A stretch of 64,000 nucleotides of DNA from NCBI RefSeq assembly GCF_022695595.1, contig NZ_CP074380.1, positions 3,217,501 through 3,281,500 of the forward strand. Direction: 5' to 3'. The position numbers were made by a program, and so were the translations under genes. The stretch's first letter is position 1. Each line of letters begins with the position of its first letter. Origin of the DNA: Streptomyces sp. MST-110588. GTDB taxonomy: Bacteria > Actinomycetota > Actinomycetes > Streptomycetales > Streptomycetaceae. This document shows, piece after piece, positions 1 to 10,275 of the stretch. Under the pieces are notes generated by a model. The model did not search any database. It saw only the letters and a program-made list of their open reading frames with translations, and had not been told where the DNA came from.

Positions 1-620
1 TTCCCGGCACCGGAACCCCGATCATCGGCCACCAGCTCGCCTGGCTGGCCGCGGAGGGTGTCACCGACGCCGTCGTCTCCTGCGGCCATCTCGCCGAGGT
101 GCTCCAGGACTGGCTGTCCCAGGCACAACTCCCCCTGCGGGTCACGACCGTGGTCGAGCCCGAGCCGCTGGGCCGCGGCGGTGGACTGAAGTACGCGGCC
201 TCGTCCCTGCCCCGGGCCGGCGAGCCGTGGTACGCCACCAACGGCGACATCTGGACCCGCTTCTCGCTCCGTGAGATGGCCGACTTCCACCACGAGCGCG
301 ACGCGGACGCCACTTTGGCCCTCGCCCGGCCGCGCATCCCCTGGGGCGCCGTGGAGACCGACGAGTTCGGCCACGTACTGGACTTCATCGAGTCGCCGCC
401 CTCCCCGTACCTGATCAACGCGGGTGTCTACGTCTTCTCCGCCGCCTTCGCGGACCTGCTCCCGGCCCGCGGCGACCACGAGCGCACCACGTTCCCGCGG
501 CTGGCCCGTGAACGCCGGCTGGCGGGCTTCCCGCTGCCGCACGGGGCGTATTGGCGCGCCATCGACACCGCGAAGGACCTCACCGAGGCCGCCAAGGAAC
601 TGGCCGCACAGGGCCGTTGA
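1..620 (+). CDS. Nucleotidyltransferase (sugar-1-phosphate NTP transferase), 5'-truncated by window edge
   Basis: The reading frame is open from base 3 and ends at 620; its true start lies left of the window. The first visible residues (PGTGTPIIGHQLAWL) are the end of the N-terminal nucleotide-binding loop and following helix of NTP_transferase proteins. Further on come EPEPLGRGGGLKYA, ATNGDIW (the metal-binding Asp region) and INAGVYVFS, the order seen in mannose-1-phosphate guanylyltransferase and glucose-1-phosphate nucleotidylyltransferases. The protein should transfer a nucleotide from an NTP to a sugar-1-phosphate in the cytoplasm; the sugar cannot be told from the sequence. No left-handed beta-helix acyltransferase domain follows, so this is the short single-domain type. 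It is convergent with the DoxX-like gene. Confidence 0.85.
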   Translation, partial: PGTGTPIIGHQLAWLAAEGVTDAVVSCGHLAEVLQDWLSQAQLPLRVTTVVEPEPLGRGGGLKYAASSLPRAGEPWYATNGDIWTRFSLREMADFHHERDADATLALARPRIPWGAVETDEFGHVLDFIESPPSPYLINAGVYVFSAAFADLLPARGDHERTTFPRLARERRLAGFPLPHGAYWRAIDTAKDLTEAAKELAAQGR

Positions 621-641
621 GGCGGCCCTGACGGCTGCGTG

Positions 642-684
642 GCATCGGGCGTCGGGCATCGGGCATCGGGCATCGGGCATCGGG
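642..684. repeat. Short tandem repeat (GGCATCG-type, about 5 copies)
   Basis: Just downstream of the nucleotidyltransferase the sequence repeats a 7-base unit (GGCATCG, first copy GGCGTCG) head to tail. It lies between convergent genes and has no visible coding role. It is probably slippage-prone spacer DNA. Confidence 0.6.
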
Positions 685-917
685 TTCCGCCGGTAGGTCC
701 GTACGGTCGCACCGGACCCCGTACGCGCCTGCTGAAGGCACCCAAGCGGGCCCGGCCCCGTTTCCCATGCCTCCCGGCGTCCCAGCCCCCTCAAGGGCCC
801 CTGGCGGGCCCACACCCTCACACACCAGGAATCCGCCCGCCCCCACCGTCACAGGACGCTGGAGGCGGGCGGATCCGCGTACGGAGCAGGGAGCCCCGGC
901 CCGGCATGCCGTGCGCC

Positions 918-971
918 GCGCCGTATGGCGTACGCCGTACGACGTACGCCATGCCCTACGTCGTACGGCGC
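918..971. terminator. Nested inverted repeat, probable terminator of the DoxX-like gene
   Basis: GCGCCGTA at 918 pairs with TACGGCGC ending at 971, and inside it TGGCGTAC (926) pairs with GTACGCCA (944). The structure lies 7 bases beyond the stop of the minus-strand gene, where a U-tract-free Streptomyces terminator is expected. It could also serve the convergent gene from the left. Confidence 0.5.
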
Positions 972-977
972 GTGGAT

Positions 978-2663
978 TCAGCCGAACAGGCCGCCCAGCG
1001 TGCCGCGGCTGCTGGAACCGCCGCCGCCGGAACCGCCCGAGCTGCCGCCCGACGTACCGCCGGTCGTGCCACCGCCGGTGCCGCCCGCCGAGGCCGGGGG
1101 CCGGGTCGTCGGCGCCGGGGCCCGCGTGGACGCCGTGTGCCGCGGGGGCCTGACGCTGGGGCGCTCGGGCTGTGCGGCTCCGCTGACGCTGCCGGTCGCC
1201 CGTGCCGTGCCCGGCGCGGGGACCACCGGCGTGGTGGGGGTCCCCGCCGCGCTGGACGCGCCCGCGGAGGGCGTGTCGCCGTGCCGCGGCACCTTCGACG
1301 GACGCTGCTGACTGGGCCGCTGCGAGCCGACCTCCTTCTTCGGCCGGGGCAGCGGCGAGCCGGGCAGGTTGTTGGTCGCGGGTTCGCCGGGCCGCGGTAC
1401 GGGCGGTACCGAGGAGGACCGTACGGCGCCGCCCAGCACCGAGCCGACCAGCAGCGTCAGACCGGCGACCACGCCCGTCATCGTCGCGCCGCGGCGCAGC
1501 ACCCGGCGGCGCAGCGCCGACAGTTCCACGCGCGGGCCCAGTCGCCGCCACGCCTCTCCGGCCAGCCGCGCGTCCATGGAGTACACGGGCGCGCCGGCGA
1601 TGACCAGCGGGCTCCAGGCGGCGAGGTAGATGATGTCCGGCGCGTCGTACACGGGCACGTTGCGCCAGCTCACCGTCATCAGCAGGGCCGCGGAGAGCAG
1701 CGCCCCGATCGACGCGGCGAGCCGCTGCCACAGCCCGCACATGGTCAGCACGCCCACCACGACCTGGAGGAAGGCCACCGTCAGCCCGGCGCCGACCGGA
1801 TGGGAGAGCGCGAGGTCGCGCAGGGGCACGGCCAGCTCCCAAGGGTGGAGCGAGGTGAGCCACTTGACCATGGAGCCGCGCTTGCCGCCGTCGAAGTACA
1901 CCGGGTCGCAGAGCTTTCCCATGCCCGCGTAGACGGTGATGAGTCCGAGGAAGACCCGCAGCGGCAGCAGCACCACGCCGAGGTTCATCCGGCGCCCGGG
2001 GTAGTAGGCGTGCCGGACGGCATCGTGGGCGCGCCGCCTGGACGCGTCGTCGTACCGCTCCTGGCCGTCGAAGCCGCCCTCGGGGCCGTCTCCCGGGCCG
2101 CCCTCGAAGCCGTCCCCGTACGGTCCTTCGTCGTACGCGCCTTCGCCGTACGGGACTTCGTCGTACGCGCCCTCGGCGGGCCGTACGCCCTTGAGGAGGG
2201 CGGTGCCCGTATCGGCGGGGCCGCGCGGGCCGATCACGGTCGAGCCCGTCGGCGTCTCCTCGCCGGACGGCCCGGGCCCGTCCTCGTCGACGCGCGGCAG
2301 CACCTGTGTCGCGCCCACGTCCTCGCCGTACTCGTACTCCCCGGCCGCCGTACTCACCCCCGAATTCCGTACGGCGTGCAGGAGTTGGGTGGTGGCGGCG
2401 GCCGGCGCGCCCGGTTCGGTGCGACCGCTCCACACCACGGGCGCGCGGCGCCGGGCGCCGGCGGCCGGCTCCGGGGCGGCGACGGGGACGGGCGCGATGT
2501 CGCTCACGACGGGCGCCGCGAGACGTACGCGGAAGCTGGCGTGGTTGACGATGACCTGCGCGGGATCGCACGGCACCTTGACCGAGCTCAGCACCGGCTC
2601 GTCATCGAAGCCCGGCGAGCGTCCCCCCGTAGGTGTGCGGGGTGTTCTGGTGTCCACGCTCAT
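978..2663 (-). CDS. DoxX-family membrane protein with long disordered termini
   Basis: The 561-residue protein starts at ATG 2663. Residues 1-220 are hydrophilic and low in complexity (Asp/Gly/Tyr-rich with repeated AYDE and PYG motifs). At about 220-360 comes a four-helix DoxX-like core, starting at YYPGRRMNLG and containing VFLGLITVYAGMGKL and a PVYDAPDIIYLAAWSP segment. Another helix lies near 395-412, followed by a Pro/Ser/Gly-rich tail ending in poly-Gly/Ser. DoxX-family proteins are integral membrane proteins, some linked to thiosulphate:quinone oxidation or redox complexes; no specific substrate can be assigned here. The gene is in the same direction as rlmB-cysS but separated from them by about 300 bp, so it probably has its own promoter. 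Confidence 0.8.
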   Translation of the reverse strand: MSVDTRTPRTPTGGRSPGFDDEPVLSSVKVPCDPAQVIVNHASFRVRLAAPVVSDIAPVPVAAPEPAAGARRRAPVVWSGRTEPGAPAAATTQLLHAVRNSGVSTAAGEYEYGEDVGATQVLPRVDEDGPGPSGEETPTGSTVIGPRGPADTGTALLKGVRPAEGAYDEVPYGEGAYDEGPYGDGFEGGPGDGPEGGFDGQERYDDASRRRAHDAVRHAYYPGRRMNLGVVLLPLRVFLGLITVYAGMGKLCDPVYFDGGKRGSMVKWLTSLHPWELAVPLRDLALSHPVGAGLTVAFLQVVVGVLTMCGLWQRLAASIGALLSAALLMTVSWRNVPVYDAPDIIYLAAWSPLVIAGAPVYSMDARLAGEAWRRLGPRVELSALRRRVLRRGATMTGVVAGLTLLVGSVLGGAVRSSSVPPVPRPGEPATNNLPGSPLPRPKKEVGSQRPSQQRPSKVPRHGDTPSAGASSAAGTPTTPVVPAPGTARATGSVSGAAQPERPSVRPPRHTASTRAPAPTTRPPASAGGTGGGTTGGTSGGSSGGSGGGGSSSRGTLGGLFG

Positions 2664-2800
2664 CTAACCGAGTGACCCGCGCATAAGACACTGCCTTGAC
2701 CGGGCCGATCTGTCCGAGACCCGTCAAAAGATCACGGGACGCCCGCAAGAAGCACGGAGCGTCAGGCTTTGCCCCAGGCTGCAGCGGCTTGTCCGCGGCC

Positions 2801-2839
2801 ACTGAACAGCGGGACTGAACAGCGGGACTAAACAGCGGG
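2801..2839. repeat. 13-bp tandem repeat, three copies, in the DoxX-rlmB gap
   Basis: ACTGAACAGCGGG occurs three times head to tail at 2801, 2814 and 2827, with one base changed in the last copy. A second pair, CCAAGAGGGA, follows at about 2911-2930. The 304-bp gap 2664-2967 otherwise shows no gene. The repeats lie between the 3' end of rlmB and the 5' end of the DoxX-like gene, so they could sit in the latter's upstream regulatory DNA. Confidence 0.6.
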
Positions 2840-2967
2840 GCCGCCGGCCCGTCCCGACCGGAACGGTGACCAGCGGCCCCGAGCACACACCGGCGCTCCC
2901 AGAAGGAACCTCCAAGAGGGACCCCCAAGAGGGATCCTCAAAAAGGAAAGCGCCTCACTCCCTGGCG

Positions 2968-3924
2968 TCAGGCGCGGCGGCGCGCCGCCTCCCACAGCAC
3001 CACACCCGCCGCGACACCCGCGTTCAGCGACTCCGCGCCACCGGGCATCGGAATCCGTACGCGTACGTCACAGGTCTCGCCGACCAGCCGCGACAGGCCC
3101 TTGCCCTCACTGCCGACCACGATGACCACCGGCCCGTCCAGCACCTCAAGATCCTGGAGCTCGACCTCGCCGTCCGCCGCGAGGCCCACGACCGTCATGC
3201 CGGCCTTCTGGTACGACTCCAGCGCCCGCGTCAGGTTCGTGGCCCGCGCGACCGGCGTACGGGCCGCGGTGCCCGCCGAGGTCTTCCACGCGCCCGCCGT
3301 CATGCCGGCCGCACGCCGCTCGGGCACGACCACGCCGTGCCCGCCGAAGGCGGAGACGGACCGGACGACCGCGCCGAGGTTGCGCGGGTCGGTGACCCCG
3401 TCCAGCGCGACGATCAGCGGGTCCTCGCCGTCGTCGAAGGCCGCCGCGGCCAGGTCCTCGGGGTGGGCGTACTCATACGGCGGCACCTGGAGGACCAGGC
3501 CCTGGTGGTTGAGGCCGTTGGTCATGCGGTCCAGTTCGGGGCGCGGCGCCTCCATCAGGTTGATGTTGCCGCGGTCCGCGGCGAGCTGGAGCGCCTCGCG
3601 CACCCGCTCGTCGCTGTCGATGAACTGCTGCACATACAGCGTGGTGGCGGGCACGCCCTCGCGCAGCGCCTCGACGACCGGGTTACGGCCGACGACCAGC
3701 TCCGAGGTGCCCTTCGCGCCGCCCCGGCGCGGAGCGGGCCGGCGCGCGGCGGCCTGCTTGGCCTTGGCGTTGGCGAGCCGGTTCTTCACGTGCCCCTTGC
3801 GCGCGGACGCGGGCGGGGTCGGCCCCTTGCCTTCCAGGGACCGGCGCCGCTTACCGCCGCTCCCGACCTGCGCGCCCTTCTTGTTGGACGTGCGGCGGTT
3901 CCTGCGCTGGCTGTTGCCGGCCAT
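2968..3924 (-). CDS. rlmB: 23S rRNA 2'-O-methyltransferase (TrmH/SpoU family)
   Basis: This 318-residue SPOUT methyltransferase should methylate the 2'-hydroxyl of a guanosine in 23S rRNA, using S-adenosylmethionine. Residues 1-75 form a very basic Lys/Arg extension typical of actinomycete members. Then comes the substrate-binding domain (GRNPVVEAL), and the trefoil-knot catalytic domain with motif 1 ([15 protein letters not shown]), motif 2 (VVGSEGKGL) and motif 3 ([18 protein letters not shown]), all complete. It lies 176 bp downstream of cysS on the same strand, the usual actinobacterial pairing. TrmH-like enzymes acting on tRNA look similar, but the position beside cysS and the knot motifs favour RlmB. 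Confidence 0.88.
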   Translation of the reverse strand: MAGNSQRRNRRTSNKKGAQVGSGGKRRRSLEGKGPTPPASARKGHVKNRLANAKAKQAAARRPAPRRGGAKGTSELVVGRNPVVEALREGVPATTLYVQQFIDSDERVREALQLAADRGNINLMEAPRPELDRMTNGLNHQGLVLQVPPYEYAHPEDLAAAAFDDGEDPLIVALDGVTDPRNLGAVVRSVSAFGGHGVVVPERRAAGMTAGAWKTSAGTAARTPVARATNLTRALESYQKAGMTVVGLAADGEVELQDLEVLDGPVVIVVGSEGKGLSRLVGETCDVRVRIPMPGGAESLNAGVAAGVVLWEAARRRA

Positions 3925-4100
3925 GGGTCACCTGTTTCTTCACTGCTCTCGACGTCTCTCGACGTGGAGTGGATACGTACGTACGGGAAAAGTGTCGCCC
4001 GGAGACCGCCCGGACAGCGAATCAGGGCGGCCGGAACCGGGCGCCGGGTCCGCCGGGCCCGGGGCCTGACGGCTGTGGGGTCCGGCGGACCGGCGGAGCA

Positions 4101-5495
<1,395 letters not shown>

Positions 5496-5648
5496 CCGAC
5501 AAGGGTAGTCGGAACCGGACAGTGCCCCGCGACCCGTGGGGCCACGGGGACACAGAAGCGTGACAGTCCGGCAGCGTCGCTGACGTGCCGTCGTCCGGGG
5601 TGACGGGCCGGCCGCCCCGCAGGCGGGGCCCGCGTGCCCCGGTCGGCG

Positions 5649-6053
5649 TCAGATGCTGCCGACGACCTTGCGTGGCGTGATCCGTACGACCACGCGCTCG
5701 GCGTCGTCCTTGGAGGCGGGGTTGAACTCCGCGTAGGACTTGCCGGTGTACTTCCGCGACAGCTCGTCGATCAGCTCCTGGCCGCCCTGGGTGCTCAGGG
5801 TGGCCGTGCCGCGGATCTCGGCGTAGGTGTACGGGGCGTCGAAGGGCTGGAGGAGGACCGTCACCCGGGGGTCGCGGCGCAGGTTCTTCTCCTTGCGGCG
5901 CCCCACCGTCGTGGAGATCAGCACGTCGTCGCCGTCGCGCTTGACCCACACCGGGGAGACCTGCGGGCTGCCGTCGGGCTGGATCGTGGCCACGGTCACG
6001 AAGACCGGGCTGTCGAGGAGACTCTTGAGGTCGTCGGACAGGGCGGCTGCCAC
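5649..6053 (-). CDS. PPOX-class F420/FMN-dependent enzyme
   Basis: The frame stays open further upstream, but GTG 6053 is preferred: AAAGGAG lies six bases before it and the conserved fold begins immediately (AAALSDDLKSLLDSPVFVTVATI). That gives 134 residues, the normal size of a single-domain split-barrel flavin/F420 protein. SPVWVKRDGDDVLISTT and KEKNLRRDPRVTVLL are the characteristic strands, with the Lys/Arg patch expected to contact the cofactor phosphates. Members of the family (TIGR03618 type) reduce or bind F420 or FMN; the substrate here is unknown. The neighbours are cysS on one side and ispF on the other, each separated by more than 150 bp, so it is probably monocistronic. Confidence 0.85.
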   Translation of the reverse strand: MAAALSDDLKSLLDSPVFVTVATIQPDGSPQVSPVWVKRDGDDVLISTTVGRRKEKNLRRDPRVTVLLQPFDAPYTYAEIRGTATLSTQGGQELIDELSRKYTGKSYAEFNPASKDDAERVVVRITPRKVVGSI

Positions 6054-6254
6054 GATGACTCCTTTCTTCGGGCCATTCGGACCATACGTGGGGAAGACCG
6101 GTTTCCCTGATCCTGCCCCAGGCTCCGCGCGTCCGCCCGGCATCCCGGACCGCGTGGCGGGGCGGAGCGGCCGGCGGGCGGTGCCGGCCGGCCGCGTCAT
6201 CCGGGCAGCCTGGCCGACGGGCGGTGCCGGCCGCCGGACGGGGCGCGCCGGCTG

Positions 6255-6755
6255 TCAGACGGGCAGCACCAGTGCCGTGGCCATCGCGGCCAGACCCTCG
6301 CCCCGCCCGGTCAGGCCCAGCCCGTCCGTCGTCGTCCCGGAGACCGACACCGGCGCCCCGACCGCGCCCGACATCACCTTCACCGCCTCGTCCCGGCGCT
6401 TGCCGATCTTCGGCCGTACGCCGATGACCTGCACCGACACATTGCCGATCAGGAAGCCCGCGCGCCGCACCAGGCTCGCCGCCTCGGCCAGCAGGGTCAC
6501 GCCGGAGGCGCCGGCCCACTCCGGGCGCCCGGTGCCGAAGTGCGTCCCCAGGTCACCGATGCCGGCGGCCGAGAAGAGCGCGTCACAGACGGCGTGCGCG
6601 GCGACGTCGCCGTCGCTGTGCCCGGCGAGCCCGTACCCCTGGCTCTCGGACTCCTCCCACAGCAGACCGGCGACCCACAGTTCCCGCCCCTGTTCGAAGG
6701 CGTGGACGTCGGTGCCGATTCCCACCAGCGGTATCCGCTGGTCATACATAGCCAT
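6255..6755 (-). CDS. ispF: 2-C-methyl-D-erythritol 2,4-cyclodiphosphate synthase
   Basis: The fifth enzyme of the MEP pathway, it cyclises CDP-ME 2-phosphate to MEcPP in the cytoplasm as a trimer. The 166-residue protein has the metal-binding DVHAF near the N-terminus and [20 protein letters not shown], with IGDLGTHF after it, plus the C-terminal [18 protein letters not shown]. All metal and substrate residues appear present. The start ATG 6755 overlaps the end of ispD by 14 bp, so the two are translationally coupled and made together for isoprenoid synthesis. Confidence 0.95.
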   Translation of the reverse strand: MAMYDQRIPLVGIGTDVHAFEQGRELWVAGLLWEESESQGYGLAGHSDGDVAAHAVCDALFSAAGIGDLGTHFGTGRPEWAGASGVTLLAEAASLVRRAGFLIGNVSVQVIGVRPKIGKRRDEAVKVMSGAVGAPVSVSGTTTDGLGLTGRGEGLAAMATALVLPV

Positions 6756-7551
6756 CAGTGGCCCTCCTCCGGGCGAGTACGGCTTCGGCGAGCACCAGGT
6801 CCAGCGGACGGGTCACCTTGAACGCTTCTTCGTGGCCGGGCACCACCACCACGGGGATGCCCAGCCGTTCCACCATCCCGGCGTCGTCCGTCGCGCCCTC
6901 GCCGTCGACGGCGACGCTGCGGTGCGCCTCGGCCAGGGTGTTCCGGTCGAAGCCCTGGGGGGTCTGTACGGCGCGCAGCAGCGCGCGCTCCGGCGTGCCC
7001 ACCACGGGCTCCGCCGCGCCGTCCGGCCGCGGCTGCACCTGCTTGACGGTGTCCGCGAGCGGCAGCGCCGGGACGACGGCCGGGGCGCCGTCCCGTACGG
7101 CGGCGATCACGCTGTCGACCGTGTCCACCGGCACCAGCGGCCGGGCCGCGTCGTGCACCAGCACCACGTCGACGTCCTCGGGCAGCGCGGCGATGCCCAG
7201 GCCGACGGACTCCTGGCGGGTCGCGCCGCCGGGTACGACGCGGATGTCGGTCCGGCCGGGCAGCGGGTACTCGTCCAGGAGGTGGCGGACCTCGGGGGCG
7301 CCGTCCGGCGGGGCGACCACGACGACCAGGGAGACGGCGCGGGAGGCGGCCATCGCCCGTACGGCGTGGACGAGCATGGGCGTGCCGCCCAGCGCGCGCA
7401 GCGCCTTGGGGGCGCCCGGGCCGAGCCGCACGCCGCGGCCGGCCGCGGGGATCACCACCGCGGTACGGATCTGCCGGGCGCCCTCCGGCACCAGGTCTGG
7501 CGTCGGGGCTTGCATCGGGGCTTTCGTCGGGTCTGGCATCAGGTCTGACAT
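6742..7551 (-). CDS. ispD: 2-C-methyl-D-erythritol 4-phosphate cytidylyltransferase
   Basis: The third MEP-pathway enzyme transfers CMP from CTP to MEP. The glycine-rich nucleotide loop is [21 protein letters not shown] at about residues 31-51, and [11 protein letters not shown] with the catalytic Arg/Asp environment follows near 130. The first 30 residues (Met/Pro/Asp-rich, with several in-frame Met codons) are not conserved in the family, so the true start may lie inside them; ATG 7551 is the longest choice. It is followed by ispF with a 14-bp overlap and preceded by carD on the same strand, the standard Streptomyces order. Confidence 0.93.
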   Translation of the reverse strand: MSDLMPDPTKAPMQAPTPDLVPEGARQIRTAVVIPAAGRGVRLGPGAPKALRALGGTPMLVHAVRAMAASRAVSLVVVVAPPDGAPEVRHLLDEYPLPGRTDIRVVPGGATRQESVGLGIAALPEDVDVVLVHDAARPLVPVDTVDSVIAAVRDGAPAVVPALPLADTVKQVQPRPDGAAEPVVGTPERALLRAVQTPQGFDRNTLAEAHRSVAVDGEGATDDAGMVERLGIPVVVVPGHEEAFKVTRPLDLVLAEAVLARRRATDGYV

Positions 7552-8087
7552 CGGGTTGCTCCGGAGCCCGGGGGCGTCCCCGGAATTGGCGCAGACAGGT
7601 TTGTTTTCTCAGCCGATATGGGTATGGCCGGGGTACCCCTGCTCGCGGAGCTTGGGGGAGTGCCGGGCGCGACGCCCCGACCGGTCCCTTCCGTGACTTC
7701 CGGTCGAGCGAGCCGCCCGGGCCCGGCACGCCCACCAGGTGACGTACGGGATCCAAGCGGCGTACGGGGTCCAGGCGGCGTACGGGGTCCAGGCGGCGTA
7801 CGGGTGACGGCGACGAGCAAGGCCGCGCAACCGGCGACGGAGGCCCGCACAGGCCCCCGGGCGCCCTGGGCACCCCGGAATACGCTGCCCAGATATGCCG
7901 CAGCGCCCGGCAACGGACCGCTTCCGGAAGAAGTCGGTCGCCACTCGGGCACCGCGGCATTACTGCTGTGCGTCATCTGCGTCACTGCATCATGTACGCC
8001 ACCGCTTCGCTCCGCGAGCAGTCGTTCGCTCCACGGGCGGTCGCTCCACGAGCAGTCGGCGGCCGGCCGGTACCCGGCCCGCCTGGC
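7552..8087. other. 536-bp gap between carD and ispD, non-coding
   Basis: No frame here shows protein-like composition. It contains the 18-bp tandem repeat described separately and must hold the ispD promoter and the end of the carD transcript. No confident promoter was seen. Confidence 0.5.
7739..7806. repeat. 18-bp tandem repeat (three to four copies)
   Basis: GCGGCGTACGGGGTCCAG is repeated head to tail, with a divergent first copy (GTACGGGATCCAAGC) and a truncated last one. It lies about 190 bp upstream of ispD in otherwise non-coding DNA. GTACGG-type repeats are common spacer elements in this window. Confidence 0.65.
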
Positions 8088-8570
8088 TCAGGACGCGAGG
8101 ACCTCGTCGAGCAGGGCCTCGGCCTTGTCTTCGTTGGTGTTCTCCGCGAGGGCGAGTTCGCTCACCAGGATCTGGCGCGCCTTCGCGAGCATGCGCTTCT
8201 CCCCGGCGGACAGCCCGCGCTCACGCTCGCGACGCCACAGGTCGCGCACCACTTCGGCGACCTTGATCACATCGCCGGACGCGAGCTTCTCAAGATTTGC
8301 CTTGTAGCGACGGGACCAGTTCGTGGGCTCTTCCGCGTACGGTGCGCGCAGCACCTCGAAGACCCGGTCCAGCCCGTCCTGGCCGACCACGTCGCGTACA
8401 CCGACGAACTCCGCATTGTCCGCTGGCACACGAACCGTCAGGTCGCCCTGGGCGACCTTCAGCACCAAGTAGGTCTTGTCCACGCCTTTGATCTGGCGAG
8501 TTTCGATGGCCTCGATCAGCGCGGCCCCGTGATGGGGATAGACCACGGTGTCGCCAACCTTGAACGTCAT
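8088..8570 (-). CDS. carD: CarD-family RNA polymerase-binding transcription regulator
   Basis: CarD binds the RNA polymerase beta subunit and stabilises open promoter complexes, notably at rRNA promoters in actinobacteria. I chose ATG 8570 (160 residues) rather than the longer frame because GGAAGGGG lies about 11 bases upstream and the protein then starts with the conserved [17 protein letters not shown]. Residues 1-60 are the RNA polymerase-interacting Tudor-like domain ([19 protein letters not shown]). The rest is the helical DNA-binding domain, with the [16 protein letters not shown] and [20 protein letters not shown] segments. All expected parts are present. It precedes ispD-ispF in the same direction. 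Confidence 0.95.
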   Translation of the reverse strand: MTFKVGDTVVYPHHGAALIEAIETRQIKGVDKTYLVLKVAQGDLTVRVPADNAEFVGVRDVVGQDGLDRVFEVLRAPYAEEPTNWSRRYKANLEKLASGDVIKVAEVVRDLWRRERERGLSAGEKRMLAKARQILVSELALAENTNEDKAEALLDEVLAS

Positions 8571-8598
8571 GTGACAGGTACCCCTTCCGTGGCTATCC

Positions 8599-8627
8599 AT
8601 GCTAACACGGGAACGGGCCGTTCTGAA
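8599..8627 (-). promoter_or_regulatory. Candidate carD promoter
   Basis: On the minus strand TTCAGA (8627-8622) and TAGCAT (8604-8599) are separated by 17 bases, and the -10 is about 30 bp before the carD start. The match to housekeeping consensus is moderate. Confidence 0.35.
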
Positions 8628-8870
8628 TGGCGTTTTCGCAGGTCAGGGCATATCTCAGGGCTTGACAAGCACGCCCGGGACGTGCTTCGAGGGGCCTTCG
8701 GGCGCGGATATTTGCAGGTCGGAGGCGCTTCTCGCGGGCGGTGAATCACCCGCGCCGGACCCCCGGAAGCGCCCGGAGGATTGGGCGTACGTCCCGTTTT
8801 GCCGGGATCCGGATGACGTACTTCCGCTACTCCGTTCGGTTGTCCGGGGGCGGGCATGCGCCGTTTCCAT

Positions 8871-8909
8871 AATTGATCACCGGCATCCCCGCGCGGCGCG
8901 TGATCAATT
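8871..8909. repeat. Perfect 10-bp inverted repeat AATTGATCAC...GTGATCAATT
   Basis: The arms lie at 8871-8880 and 8900-8909 around a 19-bp GC-rich spacer. The AT-rich arms stand out strongly from the surrounding DNA. It could be an operator or a terminator; it is about 300 bp upstream of carD and 550 bp upstream of the lipoprotein gene. Confidence 0.55.
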
Positions 8910-9462
8910 TCGGGAAGGCCACGCATTAGCTGCGAATGCTGCTTTTACCCGGACGGCCGGAAACGACCGGGAAACGGTCCGACGACCACCCGAACGGCCC
9001 CTTGTCGAAAATTCACCTTCCCTCTATGAGTCCCGCACGGAAGTGATCTTCACGGCGCACTGGAGGACGTATGCCGGGATGCGTACGGAGCCGTATGCCG
9101 GGCCGCGTCGGGGCGTATGCCGGAGCGCGCGGCGAGGTACGCGACGGGGCGTGCGGTGGGGCGTGCGGTGGGACACCAGACGTACGTGTGGCGCGTATAT
9201 GGCGTACGTGTGGCGCGTGTACGCCGGATGTCCGACGGAGCGGACCGGTACGTGTGGCGGATGTGGCGGGCGCGTGATCGCGTTGGGGGCGGGTCGGGTG
9301 CGGCGGCGCGGGGACGGCTCGGTAACCTAGCGGCGCTGACACACACTTAGGGCAGCTTTACGCGGCGTCGTCCCGGCGCCGCCGTACGGCCGCCCCCGCC
9401 GTCCATCCGCGACCGGGCTCGAAGTTCGGCCGCCGTAGCTCGTCCAAGGAGATGCCGCCGCC

Positions 9463-10140
9463 GTGAGCCGCAGCCTTCGACGCGGCGTCCTCGCCGCCAC
9501 CGTCCTCACGCTCTCGATCGCCTCGCTCTCCGCGTGCGCCGCCGGGAACGAAGCCCAGACGCTCCAGGTCAAGCCGGACAACGCCCAGGTCACCTCCGGC
9601 GACATCAAGATCCAGAACGCGTCCGTGGTGACCCAGCCGGACGCGGACGCCAAGGGCCCGGCCGTGGTGACCGCGACGCTGTTCAACAGCGGCGCCAACG
9701 ACCAGACCCTGCGCTCCATCAAGGTCGTGGGCACGGACAAGGAAGCCAAGCTGTCCTCCGCCACGGGCTCCGGCCCGATCACCGTCCCGGCCGGCGGCTC
9801 GATCGTCATCGGCGGCAAGGGCAACGCCTCCGCCGTCCTGACCGACGCCCGCGGGGTGGTCAAGGAGGGCGCCGCCCAGCGCCTGTCCTTCGACCTCAGC
9901 GCCGCCGGCGAGGTGAAGCTGCGCGCCCTGGTCGTACCGGCGAAGGGCTACTTCAAGGACTTCGGCCCCAGCGAGCTGCCCACGCCGTCCGGCCCGGCCA
10001 CCCCCTCGAACACCGCCTCGCCCTCCGGCACCCCGTCCGGCTCCCCGGGCACCGCCACGCCGTCGAACTCGGCGAGCGCCTCCGGCAGCCCGTCGGGCGC
10101 CGCCACGACGCCCGCCCACAACGAGCACGGCGAGCACTGA
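9463..10140 (+). CDS. Exported lipoprotein, DUF461-like
   Basis: The 225-residue protein begins at GTG 9463, preceded by AAGGAG. Residues 1-25 are a lipoprotein signal with Arg-rich start, hydrophobic core and lipobox LSAC, so the mature protein should be lipid-anchored outside the membrane. The central 130 residues are a beta-rich domain (IKIQNASVVTQP, VVTATLFNSGANDQTLRSIKV) resembling the copper-chaperone-like DUF461 proteins. The last 55 residues are a Pro/Ser/Thr/Gly linker ending in a short His-rich AHNEHGEH tail, which could bind metal. It is convergent with phoP across a strong terminator. The function is not known; metal handling is an inference from fold resemblance and the tail. Confidence 0.75.
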   Translation: MSRSLRRGVLAATVLTLSIASLSACAAGNEAQTLQVKPDNAQVTSGDIKIQNASVVTQPDADAKGPAVVTATLFNSGANDQTLRSIKVVGTDKEAKLSSATGSGPITVPAGGSIVIGGKGNASAVLTDARGVVKEGAAQRLSFDLSAAGEVKLRALVVPAKGYFKDFGPSELPTPSGPATPSNTASPSGTPSGSPGTATPSNSASASGSPSGAATTPAHNEHGEH

Positions 10141-10187
10141 GCCCACCGGGCCCGCGGGGCTTCCCCGCCCCGCTCACACCTCTCACA

Positions 10188-10241
10188 ACGCCGCGATCGC
10201 CGGGCGGGAGACCAAAACCTCCCGCCCGGCGATCGCGGCGT
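10188..10241. terminator. Strong bidirectional terminator (perfect 23-bp stem)
   Basis: The arms 10188-10210 and 10219-10241 are perfectly complementary with an 8-base A-rich loop (ACCAAAAC). The hairpin lies between the convergent lipoprotein and phoP genes and should end both transcripts. Confidence 0.85.
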
Positions 10242-10275
10242 CGCCGTACCCGACCGATCTCTACGGCTCGGATCT

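Larger units (their letters stand above)
8571..9462. other. 892-bp divergent intergenic region between carD and the lipoprotein gene
   Basis: No frame looks coding. It contains the likely carD promoter, a perfect AT-rich inverted repeat at 8871-8909, and between about 9065 and 9250 a run of imperfect GTATGCCGG and GTACGTGTGGCGCGT repeats. The length is unusual for Streptomyces and leaves room for a small RNA, but I can point to none. Confidence 0.5.

Noticed and set aside
580..2675. Long open frames on both strands opposite the DoxX-like gene
   Set aside because: They are Arg/Ala-rich mirror frames created by high GC content, with no domain, ribosome site or natural composition. The DoxX frame explains the region.
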